A stretch of DNA of 64,000 bases from Lactobacillus sp. ESL0679 (GTDB taxonomy: Bacteria > Bacillota > Bacilli > Lactobacillales > Lactobacillaceae), in assembly GCF_029433515.1 (NCBI RefSeq), contig NZ_JAQTIG010000001.1, positions 372,001-436,000 on the forward strand, read 5' to 3'. This document shows positions 23,901 to 32,740 of this stretch, in pieces. Every line of letters begins with the position of its first letter. Position 1 is the stretch's first letter. The translations under genes and the position numbers were made by a program. A model generated the notes under the pieces. The model worked only from the letters and a program-made list of their open reading frames with translations. It was not told where the DNA came from and did not search any database.

Positions 23901-24653
23901 TTAATTTTCAGAAGCACCGCTAGCTGTATCAGTTGTTGGCTCTGGCTCTGCAGGTTTTTCTTCTTTTGCGGCTTCTGCCTTAGTAGAAGCACCGGTTTTG
24001 GCATCAGGATCAGAATTACGTCTGAAGGTTGCACCAGTTGTTGCATCTTCATCAATCACCAGCTTTTGACCAGTAGTTTCACAGAAGTATTTTACCAATG
24101 GGTACAAGTCTTGAACCCATTCATAAATACCTGCATAGTTACCTTCATCATCAACTACGCGCTTGTAGTAATGAAGCACCATTTCCTTCAAGTTACCAGT
24201 AGGAACTGGCATGTAAACATCATCGTGACCAGCTTGTCTTGTGCGCAAAGCATGGACAACCTTCTTGGTCTCCTGAATGACGTCGGCAACATGCGGGTGA
24301 ACATCGTTCATTGTGTTACCAACTTGTTCAGGAACACGTTTAGCCTTCATCTTGGCGTTCGGGTCAACTGGACGGTTGTACCACAAGAATTGGTTATTGT
24401 CATCGACAAACGATAATTCACCAATCGTGTCGCGCAACATCCAGTTAATTTGATTAACTGTTAACAAACCACTGTCAAGTTTAACGTAATCGTCACCTTC
24501 AGCAGCATGGACCTTCTTAGCAGCTTGATCTAACCAGTCGGGGTCTTCCTTATTAATTCCCGTAACTGTATAGCGGCTCTTGCCTGTCGCATCAAAGTCT
24601 TCTTGCATATATTCATCAGGATTCATGTCCTTCAGCCATTGTGGTTCTGCCAT
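23901..24653 (-). CDS. PAS-domain protein (DUF438 C-terminal type)
   Basis: 250 residues. LDSGLLTVNQINWMLRDT...LSFVDDNNQFLWYNRP (about 58-95), HPHVADVIQETKKVVHALR and NYAGIYEWVQDLYPL match the PAS_10 sensory domain of the DUF438 family, without its hemerythrin half. The C terminus (205-250) is Ala/Glu/Pro-rich and disordered. Such PAS domains may sense redox or a ligand. It is monocistronic with AAGGAG before the ATG. Confidence 0.8.
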   Translation of the reverse strand: MAEPQWLKDMNPDEYMQEDFDATGKSRYTVTGINKEDPDWLDQAAKKVHAAEGDDYVKLDSGLLTVNQINWMLRDTIGELSFVDDNNQFLWYNRPVDPNAKMKAKRVPEQVGNTMNDVHPHVADVIQETKKVVHALRTRQAGHDDVYMPVPTGNLKEMVLHYYKRVVDDEGNYAGIYEWVQDLYPLVKYFCETTGQKLVIDEDATTGATFRRNSDPDAKTGASTKAEAAKEEKPAEPEPTTDTASGASEN

Positions 24654-24765
24654 TCGTATTCTCCTTGTTCAATAAATAACTTACTAATAGTATAATTGTA
24701 TTATAAAAGCGCTTAATTTGCACTAGCAATTAAAAAATATTTTTTTGCCGCGTTAACAATATAAA

Positions 24766-25011
24766 AAGCAGTTAAACCATGATGGCTTAACTGCTTCACT
24801 AAATGTCAAATCCGTGCTATTATTACCTTGATGGTAAAGATAGTAATAGTGAGACGAAGCTATTAGATTAGACTTAGGCACTGCGTCTCAAGGTACATGC
24901 CAGTGTGCCCCATAGCCAGTGCCAAACACCAAAAGGTTTGTCAAAATAAGACTTCCTTTCATTGTGAACTTTGGGGTACATGATTTCTCATGTACTTTTT
25001 TTATTATATCA
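24766..25011 (-). ncRNA. Minus-strand member of an overlapping antisense RNA pair, with a 24-codon frame
   Basis: An extended -10 (TGATATAAT on the minus strand, 25003-25011) and a hairpin terminator (GCAGTTAAGCC/GGTTTAACTGC with T run, 24766-24796) bound an RNA of about 230 bases. It can encode a 24-residue hydrophobic peptide (24888-24962, MKGSLILTNLLVFGTG start) but has no ribosome site before that ATG; a TTG seven codons in does have AAAGGA. Whether it is translated is open. Confidence 0.4.
24815..25002 (+). ncRNA. Plus-strand member of the antisense RNA pair
   Basis: TGCTATTAT (24815-24823) is an extended -10 with a TTCACT 17 bases upstream. The hairpin GTACATGA/TCATGTAC with T7 (24976-25002) is a clear terminator. 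The RNA of about 170 bases has internal pairing (GAGACG/CGTCTC and GGCACTG/CAGTGCC) and covers the minus-strand RNA almost completely. I looked for 6S RNA or a riboswitch and could not establish either. Confidence 0.45.
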
Positions 25012-25166
25012 GAAGTAAGCGATATCTTTTAATGCAAATTGCTACTAAGATAGTGATATTCGCAATCTCAATAAACAAAAAAATATTTTTTACCGCGTTT
25101 GTAATTTTTCTTTCATATAGATATGAGCTAAAATGAGAGTGTAATTATTACATTAAAGGAGAAAAT

Positions 25167-26081
25167 ATGAAAACTGGTACTAAAATTATTACTTTAGACA
25201 ACGGTTACCATTTATGGACCAACACTCAAGGCCACGGCGACATTCACCTTTTGGCTTTGCACGGCGGCCCTGGAGGCAACCACGAATATTGGGAAGATAC
25301 TGCTGAACAATTAAAGAAGCAGGGCTTGGACGTTCAAGTAACAATGTACGACCAACTTGGGTCCCTTTATTCTGACCAACCTGATTATTCTGACCCCGAA
25401 ATTGCTAAAAAGTATTTGACTTACGAATACTTTTTAGATGAAGTTGACGAGGTTCGGGCTAAATTAGGTCTGGATAACATTTATTTAATCGGCCAAAGTT
25501 GGGGCGGCCTCTTGGTCCAAGAATATGCCGTTAAATATGGTCAACACTTGAAGGGGGCCATCATTTCTTCAATGGTTGACGAAATTGACGAATACGTTGC
25601 GTCCGTTAACCGCCGCCGGCAAGAAGTCCTCCCACAAACCGAGATTGACTTCATGCACGAATGTGAAGCCAATAACGATTACGACAATGACCGCTACCAA
25701 GCTGACGTTAACATCTTGAACATTAACTTTGTCGATCGTAAGCAGCCATCTAAGCTGTACCACCTAAAAGACATTGGCGGCACTGCTGTTTACAATGCCT
25801 TCCAAGGTGACAATGAGTTTGTAATCACCGGTAAGTTGAAGGATTGGCACTTTAGAGATCAACTCAAGAACATTAAGGTGCCAACGCTGTTGACTTTTGG
25901 CGAAAACGAAACCATGCCGATTGCAACCGCAAAGACAATGCAAAAAGAAATCCCTAACTCACGTCTTGTTACAACGCCAGATGGCGGTCACCACCACATG
26001 GTTGACAACTCTGCCGTTTACTACAAGCACTTGGCTGACTTCATCAAGCAAGTTGAAGCTGGCACTTTCAAGGGTGAATAA
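25167..26081 (+). CDS. pepI: Proline iminopeptidase
   Basis: 304 residues, alpha/beta hydrolase. HGGPGG (32-37) forms the oxyanion hole, GQSWGG (109-114) carries the Ser111 nucleophile, and the late GGHHH holds the catalytic His. The family cap domain lies at about 135-220. It removes N-terminal proline from peptides as part of the casein/peptide use pathway. AAAGGAG lies seven bases before the ATG. It is monocistronic and follows the antisense RNA pair by 165 bases. Confidence 0.92.
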   Translation: MKTGTKIITLDNGYHLWTNTQGHGDIHLLALHGGPGGNHEYWEDTAEQLKKQGLDVQVTMYDQLGSLYSDQPDYSDPEIAKKYLTYEYFLDEVDEVRAKLGLDNIYLIGQSWGGLLVQEYAVKYGQHLKGAIISSMVDEIDEYVASVNRRRQEVLPQTEIDFMHECEANNDYDNDRYQADVNILNINFVDRKQPSKLYHLKDIGGTAVYNAFQGDNEFVITGKLKDWHFRDQLKNIKVPTLLTFGENETMPIATAKTMQKEIPNSRLVTTPDGGHHHMVDNSAVYYKHLADFIKQVEAGTFKGE

Positions 26082-26082
26082 A

Positions 26083-26117
26083 ATAAAAGAGCAACTCGAC
26101 TGCGAGTTGCTCTTTTG
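26083..26117. terminator. Bidirectional terminator between convergent genes
   Basis: AAAAGAGCAACTCG / CGAGTTGCTCTTTT perfect stem serves pepI and the amidotransferase gene. Confidence 0.9.
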
Positions 26118-26121
26118 TTTA

Positions 26122-26787
26122 CTATTCGGTAATGTAATCTAACAATTTGAACATGACCTCCTTGTTCTCTTGCGGAACAGCTTGGCGTAAAATATCGTCT
26201 GCCGACTGCTTTAAGATTGACCCCTTAATATAAGGAAAATCATTAACGACCATTTCGCGAACATTATTAGCCTTAGGCTCAAAGTGAAATTGCAGACCAA
26301 GCACACGGTGACCGATGACAAAGCCCTGATTTTGGTGGTACTTACTTGAAAATAATAATTGGCTCCCCTGCGGCAATTCAAACATTTCCTCGTGCCAGTG
26401 CAGAGCAAGCAATTCAGTTGGCAAATCAGGAATTGCAGTTGTTTCCAAATGAACAGGGGCCCAGCCCACTTCCTTGACTGCCGCCTTTTTAATAGTAGCA
26501 CCCAGCGTTTTAGCAATTTGTTGAGCACCAAAGCAGGCACCAAAAATCGGCTTATCTTGCGCCAGCAGTGTTTTAATTAGCTGGCGCTCTTGCTTAATCC
26601 ACGGCAAGTCATCATTGGGGCTCATTGGTCCACCCAGAATAATCAACATCTCTGTCTCGTCTGCAGTTGGCAAATAGCCAAACTGATAGGGATGATACGT
26701 ATAAACTTCATGATGGCGACTCTCAGCCCAATCGATGATTGAGCCCGGACCTTCATTAGGTGTATGTTGCAGAATATTAACGCGCAT
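26122..26787 (-). CDS. Class I glutamine amidotransferase (GMP-synthase-like GATase domain)
   Basis: 222 residues from ATG 26787, which AGAAGG precedes; the longer TTG-start frame lacks a site. IFGACFGAQQIA (81-92) has the Cys85 nucleophile, LALHWHEEMF a mid-domain His/Glu stretch, and GLQFHFE the late catalytic His and Glu. The stand-alone GATase type is annotated as GMP synthase-like but lacks the synthase domain. The substrate may be a gamma-glutamyl compound. Confidence 0.8.
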   Translation of the reverse strand: MRVNILQHTPNEGPGSIIDWAESRHHEVYTYHPYQFGYLPTADETEMLIILGGPMSPNDDLPWIKQERQLIKTLLAQDKPIFGACFGAQQIAKTLGATIKKAAVKEVGWAPVHLETTAIPDLPTELLALHWHEEMFELPQGSQLLFSSKYHQNQGFVIGHRVLGLQFHFEPKANNVREMVVNDFPYIKGSILKQSADDILRQAVPQENKEVMFKLLDYITE

Positions 26788-26973
26788 AACGTAGCCTTCT
26801 TTCAAAATGCTTTACTAATTTTAATCATACAGTAATCTTACACTTTTTGTGTTTAAATAAATTGAATAATCAACTTAGAGAGTTGTTTTTTATTTAAGAA
26901 AGCACCAACAGTAGTCAAATATGCCCTAAGCAATTATAATTAGAGTAAGTTAATAAGGAGGATTTTTCCTATT

Positions 26974-27822
26974 ATGAAAAAAACTACGATTTGGACAATT
27001 GTGGCAGTTGTAATCATTGTGCTTGGTGGGAGTACCATTTATGGTACCCAGAAGGCCAGCAACAATCAGGTCAACGCCGCATATACTGAGGCGATGGATA
27101 ACGGCAAAGACGCGGTAATGGACAAGGACTATGTCCGTGCCAGCAGCAATTTTGCTAAAGCCATCAAGCTCAAGAATACGGCAACAGCTAAGGCATATAA
27201 AGACCAAGCTGACAAGATGCTGACTGCTATTTCTGCCACTAAAGACGGCGAATATACTAACGCGTTGAACAATGTTAATAACGTGATTAATGCAAATAAC
27301 GGCTATACTCTACTTGCTAAGCAAGGGCAAAAGCTGCAGGCAACGATTAAAGACGTCAAAGACAATTACGAACACGAATTGAAGCCGCTCTTTGACCAAG
27401 CCAAGAAGGCCGAGCAAGATAAGCAATACCAGCAAGCTGTTGACCACTACCAAAAAATTCTTGACCTGCCTTACATTGAAGACAAATATTATGCTAAATA
27501 TAAGGAACAAGCTCAAAAAGGCATCGCTAATAACAAAGACGCCGCTAAAGAAAAAGGCACTAGTGTAACTACCGCTAAAGATTCTACTGGTGACACTGGC
27601 AATGCTGGTAAAACCGGTGAAGGTGCAATGGGCAACCATAGGGTTAATGGCAAGACCGTTGGTACCAGCCAAATTTCACAATTACGCAAAAAATTGCAGA
27701 GCTTAGGCTTTGACTCAATGTCATGGAGTCCGCAGGACTTAATTGACATGTACAGAAGTACTGGCCACACTAGCCCAAGCCAAATTACCAAGCAAGATGT
27801 ACAAAAATACTTAAAGCCATAA
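26974..27822 (+). CDS. Membrane-anchored repeat protein with TPR-like segments
   Basis: 282 residues. One N-terminal membrane helix (about 5-23) is followed by an extracellular helical region with repeated motifs (YTEAMDNGKDAVMDKDY, FDQAKKAEQDKQYQQAVDHY) like tetratricopeptide repeats. A Thr/Gly/Asp linker (185-218) precedes a C-terminal helical domain that looks conserved (SQISQLRKKLQSLGF). AAGGAGG supports the start. Function unknown; an envelope-associated role is likely. Confidence 0.65.
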   Translation: MKKTTIWTIVAVVIIVLGGSTIYGTQKASNNQVNAAYTEAMDNGKDAVMDKDYVRASSNFAKAIKLKNTATAKAYKDQADKMLTAISATKDGEYTNALNNVNNVINANNGYTLLAKQGQKLQATIKDVKDNYEHELKPLFDQAKKAEQDKQYQQAVDHYQKILDLPYIEDKYYAKYKEQAQKGIANNKDAAKEKGTSVTTAKDSTGDTGNAGKTGEGAMGNHRVNGKTVGTSQISQLRKKLQSLGFDSMSWSPQDLIDMYRSTGHTSPSQITKQDVQKYLKP

Positions 27823-27844
27823 CTTTTAAGACAATTAATTCTCG

Positions 27845-27876
27845 GCTCGTCCTCTTATTACAAGGACGAGCTTTAT
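27845..27876 (+). terminator. Intrinsic terminator
   Basis: GCTCGTCCT / AGGACGAGC with TTTAT downstream, after the repeat-protein gene. Confidence 0.75.
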
Positions 27877-28034
27877 CTTGCTAGTCCAATTTAATAGTAA
27901 AAACATGATATAATTAATAGATAACATCAACTATATTTAACGTAAATTATCGCAATAGTTGCTTTTACCGCTTAAACTCGGTAAAATGACTATTGACTTT
28001 CACGTTTCCTATTTTTATTAAAGGAGTGTCCGCA

Positions 28035-28457
28035 TTGACTGAACAAGAAAATAACACTAAAGATACTGAACAAGAAAATGATGAACTTAAAGTTGTCATG
28101 CCAGATGCCGATTGGTCTACCATGACACAAGAAGAATTTGCTGAGCAGCCTGACTACTTGCAAGTCTTCACCGACTTCTACATTTCTCAATTCAATCAAC
28201 GTGATTTAGAAATTATGGACAGATATGACACCAGCGCAAACATGGTTGACATTAACCACTACTTGCTTGATAACATCAAATTTTCACGTAAAGAATTAAT
28301 CAGACACGTTTTACAATATCACGCAGCCAACTTCCAAAGTTTAATTGACGAAATTGCCAAGAAGGACGAAGTTGACCCAAGTAAAATGACAGCTTACATT
28401 GACTGGGACAATTGGTATGAAGACCGTCGCAGTAAAATCGAAAATTCTTTGTCATAA
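28035..28457 (+). CDS. Conserved hypothetical acidic protein
   Basis: 140 residues. The start is TTG at 28035 because AAAGGAG lies eight bases before it; an upstream ATG at 27993 has no site. Acidic and soluble: a Glu/Asp-rich N terminus, then helices with FTDFYISQFNQRDLEIMDRY and IDWDNWYEDRR. No domain recognised. It is followed by a terminator (AGAATG/CATTCT, 28502-28530) and then the Kup gene. Confidence 0.6.
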   Translation: MTEQENNTKDTEQENDELKVVMPDADWSTMTQEEFAEQPDYLQVFTDFYISQFNQRDLEIMDRYDTSANMVDINHYLLDNIKFSRKELIRHVLQYHAANFQSLIDEIAKKDEVDPSKMTAYIDWDNWYEDRRSKIENSLS

Positions 28458-28501
28458 TTTACTTGTACTACCAACGAAAAAAGAACAAAATAGATACTTA
28501 A

Positions 28502-28530
28502 AGAGAATGCCTTGTTGGACATTCTTTTTT
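28502..28530 (+). terminator. Intrinsic terminator
   Basis: AGAATGCC / GGACATTCT hairpin with T6, 45 bases after the stop. Confidence 0.7.
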
Positions 28531-28575
28531 ACTTAAAAGCAAATATTATTTTAGTCTATGGGAGTATTTATAACT

Positions 28576-30603
28576 ATGGATCAAAAGAAGAAGCGCATTT
28601 CAGCCGCTGGAATGCTAATTACAATTGGAATTGTTTACGGTGATATTGGGACAAGTCCTCTTTACGTAATGAAATCAATCCTAACCGGTAATGGCGGACT
28701 GGCAAGTGCTAATCGCGAATTAATTTTGGGTTCAATCTCGTTGATTTTCTGGACGGTTACTTTACTAACCACTGTTAAATACGTAATAGTGGCACTTAAC
28801 GCAACTAACCGCGGCGAAGGTGGTATCTTCGCCCTTTACGCGCTAGTGCGCAAGCGTGCCAAGTGGTTGGTCATTCCTGCCTTAGTCGGTGGCGCAGCGC
28901 TACTTGCCGATGGAACACTAACGCCAGCCGTAACAGTTACCACCTCAATTGAAGGGTTAAAAAATATGCGGTTTGGCTCTAGTATCCCCGTCCCCAGTCA
29001 GACAATGGTCATCATCATTACTATTGTGATTTTGCTGCTGCTATTTTCAATTCAAATGCTCGGCACCAGCAGTATTGGTAAGGCTTTTGGCCCTATTATG
29101 CTTGTCTGGTTTACCTTCTTAGGTGCAATCGGCGTATTAAACATGGCACACGACTGGTCGATTTTAGCAGCGCTTAATCCATTTTGGGCAATTAAAATTT
29201 TGTTCAGTCCTGCCAACAAGGTTGGTATTTTTATCCTTGGGTCAATTTTCCTAGCAACTACTGGTGCTGAAGCCCTATATTCAGATGTTGGGCACGTTGG
29301 TAAGGGTAACATTCGCGGTTCTTGGCCGTATGTCTTCATCTGTTTATCACTTAATTACCTAGGACAGGGAGTATGGATTTTACAAAATCCTAATTACCAA
29401 ACTCACGGTACTGAATTAAACCCCTTCTTTGAAGCTGTGCCAGCCAATTTACGACTGTTTGCCATTATTTTGGCAACTATCGCCGCAATTATTGCTTCGC
29501 AAGCCTTAATAACTGGGTCCTTTACCCTAGTTTCTGAAGCCAGTGGGTTAAAATTCCTGCCGCGAATGAATATTGACTATCCAACTACTGAACACGGACA
29601 AATTTACATCCCATCAGTGAACAAAATGCTCTGTGTGGCAACCATTGCCATTGTCATGTTCTTCCAGACATCTGAGCACATGGAGGCTGCTTACGGTCTG
29701 TCAATCACAGTAACAATGCTGATGACTACATTGTTATTATTTGAATATTTGGGCACTAAAAAGAGCCCACTGATTTTAAGATTGAGCTTTCTGTTAGTCT
29801 TTGGCTTTATCGAAAGCATGTTTTTGATTTCCAGTTTAACCAAATTCATGCGCGGTGGTTATGTGACTGTCTTAATCGCCGGCTTTATCGGTGTTGTCAT
29901 GTTCATCTGGTACTTTGGTAATAAGGTGCGCGACAAACACGAAGGTGCCAACACCTATGTGCGTCTTGACGAGTTTACCGATATGTTAACCGACTTGAGC
30001 CATGACGATGACTTCCCAGTCTACGCCACCAACTTGGTTTATATGGCGAAAGTTAAATACAATAAATTTATCAAGCGGGAAATTTTATACTCAATTCTGG
30101 ACAAGCGTCCTAAGCGGGCACATGCCTATTGGTTCGTTTCCGTTAACATTACTAACGAGCCATTCACGGCCAAGTACGCCGTTAATACTTATGACACCAA
30201 GAACGTGATTAACGTCCAGTTGTTCCTCGGCTTTAAAAAGCAGACTAGCGTTAACGTCTACTTGCGGCAAATCGTCCACGATCTAATCAAAGACGGGACG
30301 ATTGAGGCCCAGCCACAAGAATACACTACAATGCCTGGACGTGAAGTCGGTGATTTTTCCTTCGTTATCGTTAACGATGTTGTCAGTCCACTAACTAAGC
30401 TTAAGGGCTTTGAAAAATGGATTGTTCAAGCTCGGGTTTGGCTGCAAAACTTGTCGTCCAACCCAGCAACATGGTTTGGTCTTGAATACACAGACACTGT
30501 TGTCGAACGCGTACCGCTGATCTTAGGTAAACCTGAACGCAACTTGCATATTAAGCGAGTTGCAGCACGCGATTATTCTAATTTAAAGAATGAAGAAAAT
30601 TAA
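28576..30603 (+). CDS. kup: Kup-family potassium uptake protein
   Basis: 675 residues from ATG 28576 (GGGAG upstream; the ATG at 28558 has none). The N-terminal motif VYGDIGTSPLYV is the KUP/HAK/KT signature. About 12 membrane helices follow up to residue 460, then a large cytoplasmic domain (about 465-675). It takes up K+ with H+. In lactic acid bacteria Kup proteins respond to cyclic di-AMP; no riboswitch is visible upstream here. Monocistronic. Confidence 0.93.
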   Translation: MDQKKKRISAAGMLITIGIVYGDIGTSPLYVMKSILTGNGGLASANRELILGSISLIFWTVTLLTTVKYVIVALNATNRGEGGIFALYALVRKRAKWLVIPALVGGAALLADGTLTPAVTVTTSIEGLKNMRFGSSIPVPSQTMVIIITIVILLLLFSIQMLGTSSIGKAFGPIMLVWFTFLGAIGVLNMAHDWSILAALNPFWAIKILFSPANKVGIFILGSIFLATTGAEALYSDVGHVGKGNIRGSWPYVFICLSLNYLGQGVWILQNPNYQTHGTELNPFFEAVPANLRLFAIILATIAAIIASQALITGSFTLVSEASGLKFLPRMNIDYPTTEHGQIYIPSVNKMLCVATIAIVMFFQTSEHMEAAYGLSITVTMLMTTLLLFEYLGTKKSPLILRLSFLLVFGFIESMFLISSLTKFMRGGYVTVLIAGFIGVVMFIWYFGNKVRDKHEGANTYVRLDEFTDMLTDLSHDDDFPVYATNLVYMAKVKYNKFIKREILYSILDKRPKRAHAYWFVSVNITNEPFTAKYAVNTYDTKNVINVQLFLGFKKQTSVNVYLRQIVHDLIKDGTIEAQPQEYTTMPGREVGDFSFVIVNDVVSPLTKLKGFEKWIVQARVWLQNLSSNPATWFGLEYTDTVVERVPLILGKPERNLHIKRVAARDYSNLKNEEN

Positions 30604-30615
30604 AAATAGACATCA

Positions 30616-30690
30616 AAAGAGCGTTTGGATTATAATCCAAACGCTCTTTATTTAGGAGTTGCGCAGTAGCACTGCTCCTTTTTTATTACG
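30616..30690 (+). terminator. Two successive terminators after kup
   Basis: AGAGCGTTTGGATT/AATCCAAACGCTCT (30616-30650) is a perfect palindrome. AGGAGTTGCGCAG/CACTGCTCCT with T6 (30653-30686) resembles the last hairpin of the family 1 peptide units (10702-10735). Confidence 0.8.
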
Positions 30691-30701
30691 TAAATTCACA
30701 A

Positions 30702-32651
30702 TTACCAAATATGAACTCGCTTGTCTGGATCAAGCCACATTCCATCAGTAGGCTTGACATTAAAGACATCATAGAAGTCATCTTGACATTGAATTTGGAC
30801 ATTTGCCCGTTCAGGACCCGGCGCATGAACATCAACAGCAGTTTGCGTCTTGATTGATTCGGTCAATTGCTTGTTAGCCCAAATCCGAGCAAAGTTTTCA
30901 AACAGTTTTCTTAAATCATCGCCTTCATTCTTAGCAGCTTCAACTGCGGCTGTCAGACCACCTTGATCGGCAATATTTTCGGAAACAATCTGCTTACCGT
31001 TCAATTTAACTGGGCCATATTCAATCCCGTCAAAAATGTCAATTTCATCTTGGGTCCGCTTCTTGAATTCGGCGTAATCTGCATCAGTCCACCAATTAGT
31101 CATGTTACCAAACTCGTCAAATTGCGCACCGTTGTTATCAAAGGCATGGGAAACTTCGTGAGCAATTACTGAACCAATCCCACCAAAGTTAGTTGCACGG
31201 TCCTGTTTCAAATCATAAAATGGTGCCTGCAAAATGGCAGCTGGGAACGTCAAATCGTTTCTTTGTGGATCATAACACGCATTAACCAAATTACCCGGCA
31301 TTGCCCAGATTGTCCGGTCGACTTCCTTGTGCAATTGTTCAATGTTATACTTTTGTTCCTCAACAGCAAAGGCGCGACTATTTGAATACAAACTGCCACC
31401 CTGGCTAGCTGGGGTAACTTGTAAACGATTGTAAATTTCTTCAATCTTATCTGGATAGCCAATCTTTAATTCCAAAGCTTCCAGCTTAACGATTGCCTTC
31501 TTCTTAGTTGCTTCTGACAACCAAGTATTGTTGTGCAAGCGTTCCTCATAAACAGCCAGCATCCGGTGAATCATGTCTTCAACGTCTTTTTTGGCATCAA
31601 CGCCAAAGTAAGTTTGACCATAATAAACGCCAACAACTTCACTAAAAGCACCATTAGCAATATGGTATGCTTGCTTTTCACCAGATTGCAGTTTTGGTTG
31701 ACCTGACAAAGCCTGACTAAACGGAAAGGCAGCTTCCCGAAATTCTTGTGATAAGTCCGAAGCAGCATCATTGATAAAGTTAACAATCATCCAGCCCTTG
31801 ATCTCATCAAAGTTATCTTCATTGATAATTTCGTTAACGTGGTCAAGGTAACGTGGCTCCTCAACAATAATTCGATCGGGTTCCTCGCCGATGACTTCCT
31901 TTAAGTAGTATGCAATCTTAAAGTCTTTGAATTTTGCTTCAAAGTCTGCAATCTTCATTGGGTTGTAACAAGCTGGATAATCAGCCCATTCTTCAGCTGA
32001 CTTAACTACTTTAGCAAGCTTGGCATCAAACTTAATTGCATCTGCAGCATACTTTTCAGCTTCAGCAGTTTCAATTCCTGCCATTTCCAGTAACTTAACT
32101 GACTGTTTTTGCAAAATTGCCAATAACTTGGCAGCATCCGGCGTCTCATAGGTTGTTGTATCTGGTAAGAAAGTTCCTGGCCCAGCAAAGTTCAACACAT
32201 TAACCTTGGTATTTTTCATATCTGGTTCAACACTCAAGCCGAATGGAATTGAAGCAAAAGTAGCTAGGTCTGGTGCGTTTAAATTATAATCAGAAAAGTC
32301 TCTGATGCCAGTTAACAGCTCTAAGTCTGGCTTAATTGGTGCAGCACCATCCTCGTTACGCTTAGCAAAGTCCTTAGCCAATTTATATAATTCGACAGCC
32401 TTAGCCATGTTTGGTACATCAGGAATATCCTTTTTACCCGCCGCAAAGTCCGCAAAGTCAGCCATTAAGTGCTTCTCAACGTTAACATCAATGCCATCAA
32501 ACGATGCCATCCGCGAACGATCGGATGGAATTTCAGTTTTTTCTAACCATTCAGAGTTAACAGCTAAATACATGTTGTCCTGTGGTCTAGTGCCCACCTT
32601 AGGCTCAATTATATTACCGCTGCCGCCTCGAACCGCAATAAATTTTTTCAT
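30702..32651 (-). CDS. pepO: Neutral endopeptidase, M13 family
   Basis: 649 residues. HEVSH (498-502) and ENIAD (558-562) are the zinc motifs of the neprilysin family; the Glu of the first is the catalytic base. It has no signal peptide, so it is cytoplasmic like other lactobacillal PepO enzymes, where it trims oligopeptides taken up from milk or host proteins. AGGAGG precedes the ATG. Monocistronic. Confidence 0.93.
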   Translation of the reverse strand: MKKFIAVRGGSGNIIEPKVGTRPQDNMYLAVNSEWLEKTEIPSDRSRMASFDGIDVNVEKHLMADFADFAAGKKDIPDVPNMAKAVELYKLAKDFAKRNEDGAAPIKPDLELLTGIRDFSDYNLNAPDLATFASIPFGLSVEPDMKNTKVNVLNFAGPGTFLPDTTTYETPDAAKLLAILQKQSVKLLEMAGIETAEAEKYAADAIKFDAKLAKVVKSAEEWADYPACYNPMKIADFEAKFKDFKIAYYLKEVIGEEPDRIIVEEPRYLDHVNEIINEDNFDEIKGWMIVNFINDAASDLSQEFREAAFPFSQALSGQPKLQSGEKQAYHIANGAFSEVVGVYYGQTYFGVDAKKDVEDMIHRMLAVYEERLHNNTWLSEATKKKAIVKLEALELKIGYPDKIEEIYNRLQVTPASQGGSLYSNSRAFAVEEQKYNIEQLHKEVDRTIWAMPGNLVNACYDPQRNDLTFPAAILQAPFYDLKQDRATNFGGIGSVIAHEVSHAFDNNGAQFDEFGNMTNWWTDADYAEFKKRTQDEIDIFDGIEYGPVKLNGKQIVSENIADQGGLTAAVEAAKNEGDDLRKLFENFARIWANKQLTESIKTQTAVDVHAPGPERANVQIQCQDDFYDVFNVKPTDGMWLDPDKRVHIW

Positions 32652-32740
32652 TAAAATCCTCCTCTAATATTAGATTAAAATAAGTTAAATTAATCATATC
32701 ATTTTAATTAAATAACTATTATTAAAAAATATTTACAAAA

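Noticed and set aside
24888-24962. Confident toxin peptide gene on the minus strand
   Set aside because: There is no ribosome site before the ATG, so it is listed only as part of the RNA and as a hypothesis.
24815-25002. Possible 6S RNA or lactobacillal Lacto-usp RNA
   Set aside because: A terminator and hairpins are present, but I could not build the long closing stem and central bubble of 6S RNA, and no usp gene follows. It is left as an unassigned RNA.
26122-26787. Full GMP synthase
   Set aside because: Only the glutaminase domain is there. The PP-loop synthetase domain is missing and the length is less than half.
30653-30690. Fourth relic of the family 1 peptide unit after kup
   Set aside because: The last hairpin is similar to that of the peptide units, but no leader or peptide sequence is nearby. 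A recurring terminator is the simpler reading.
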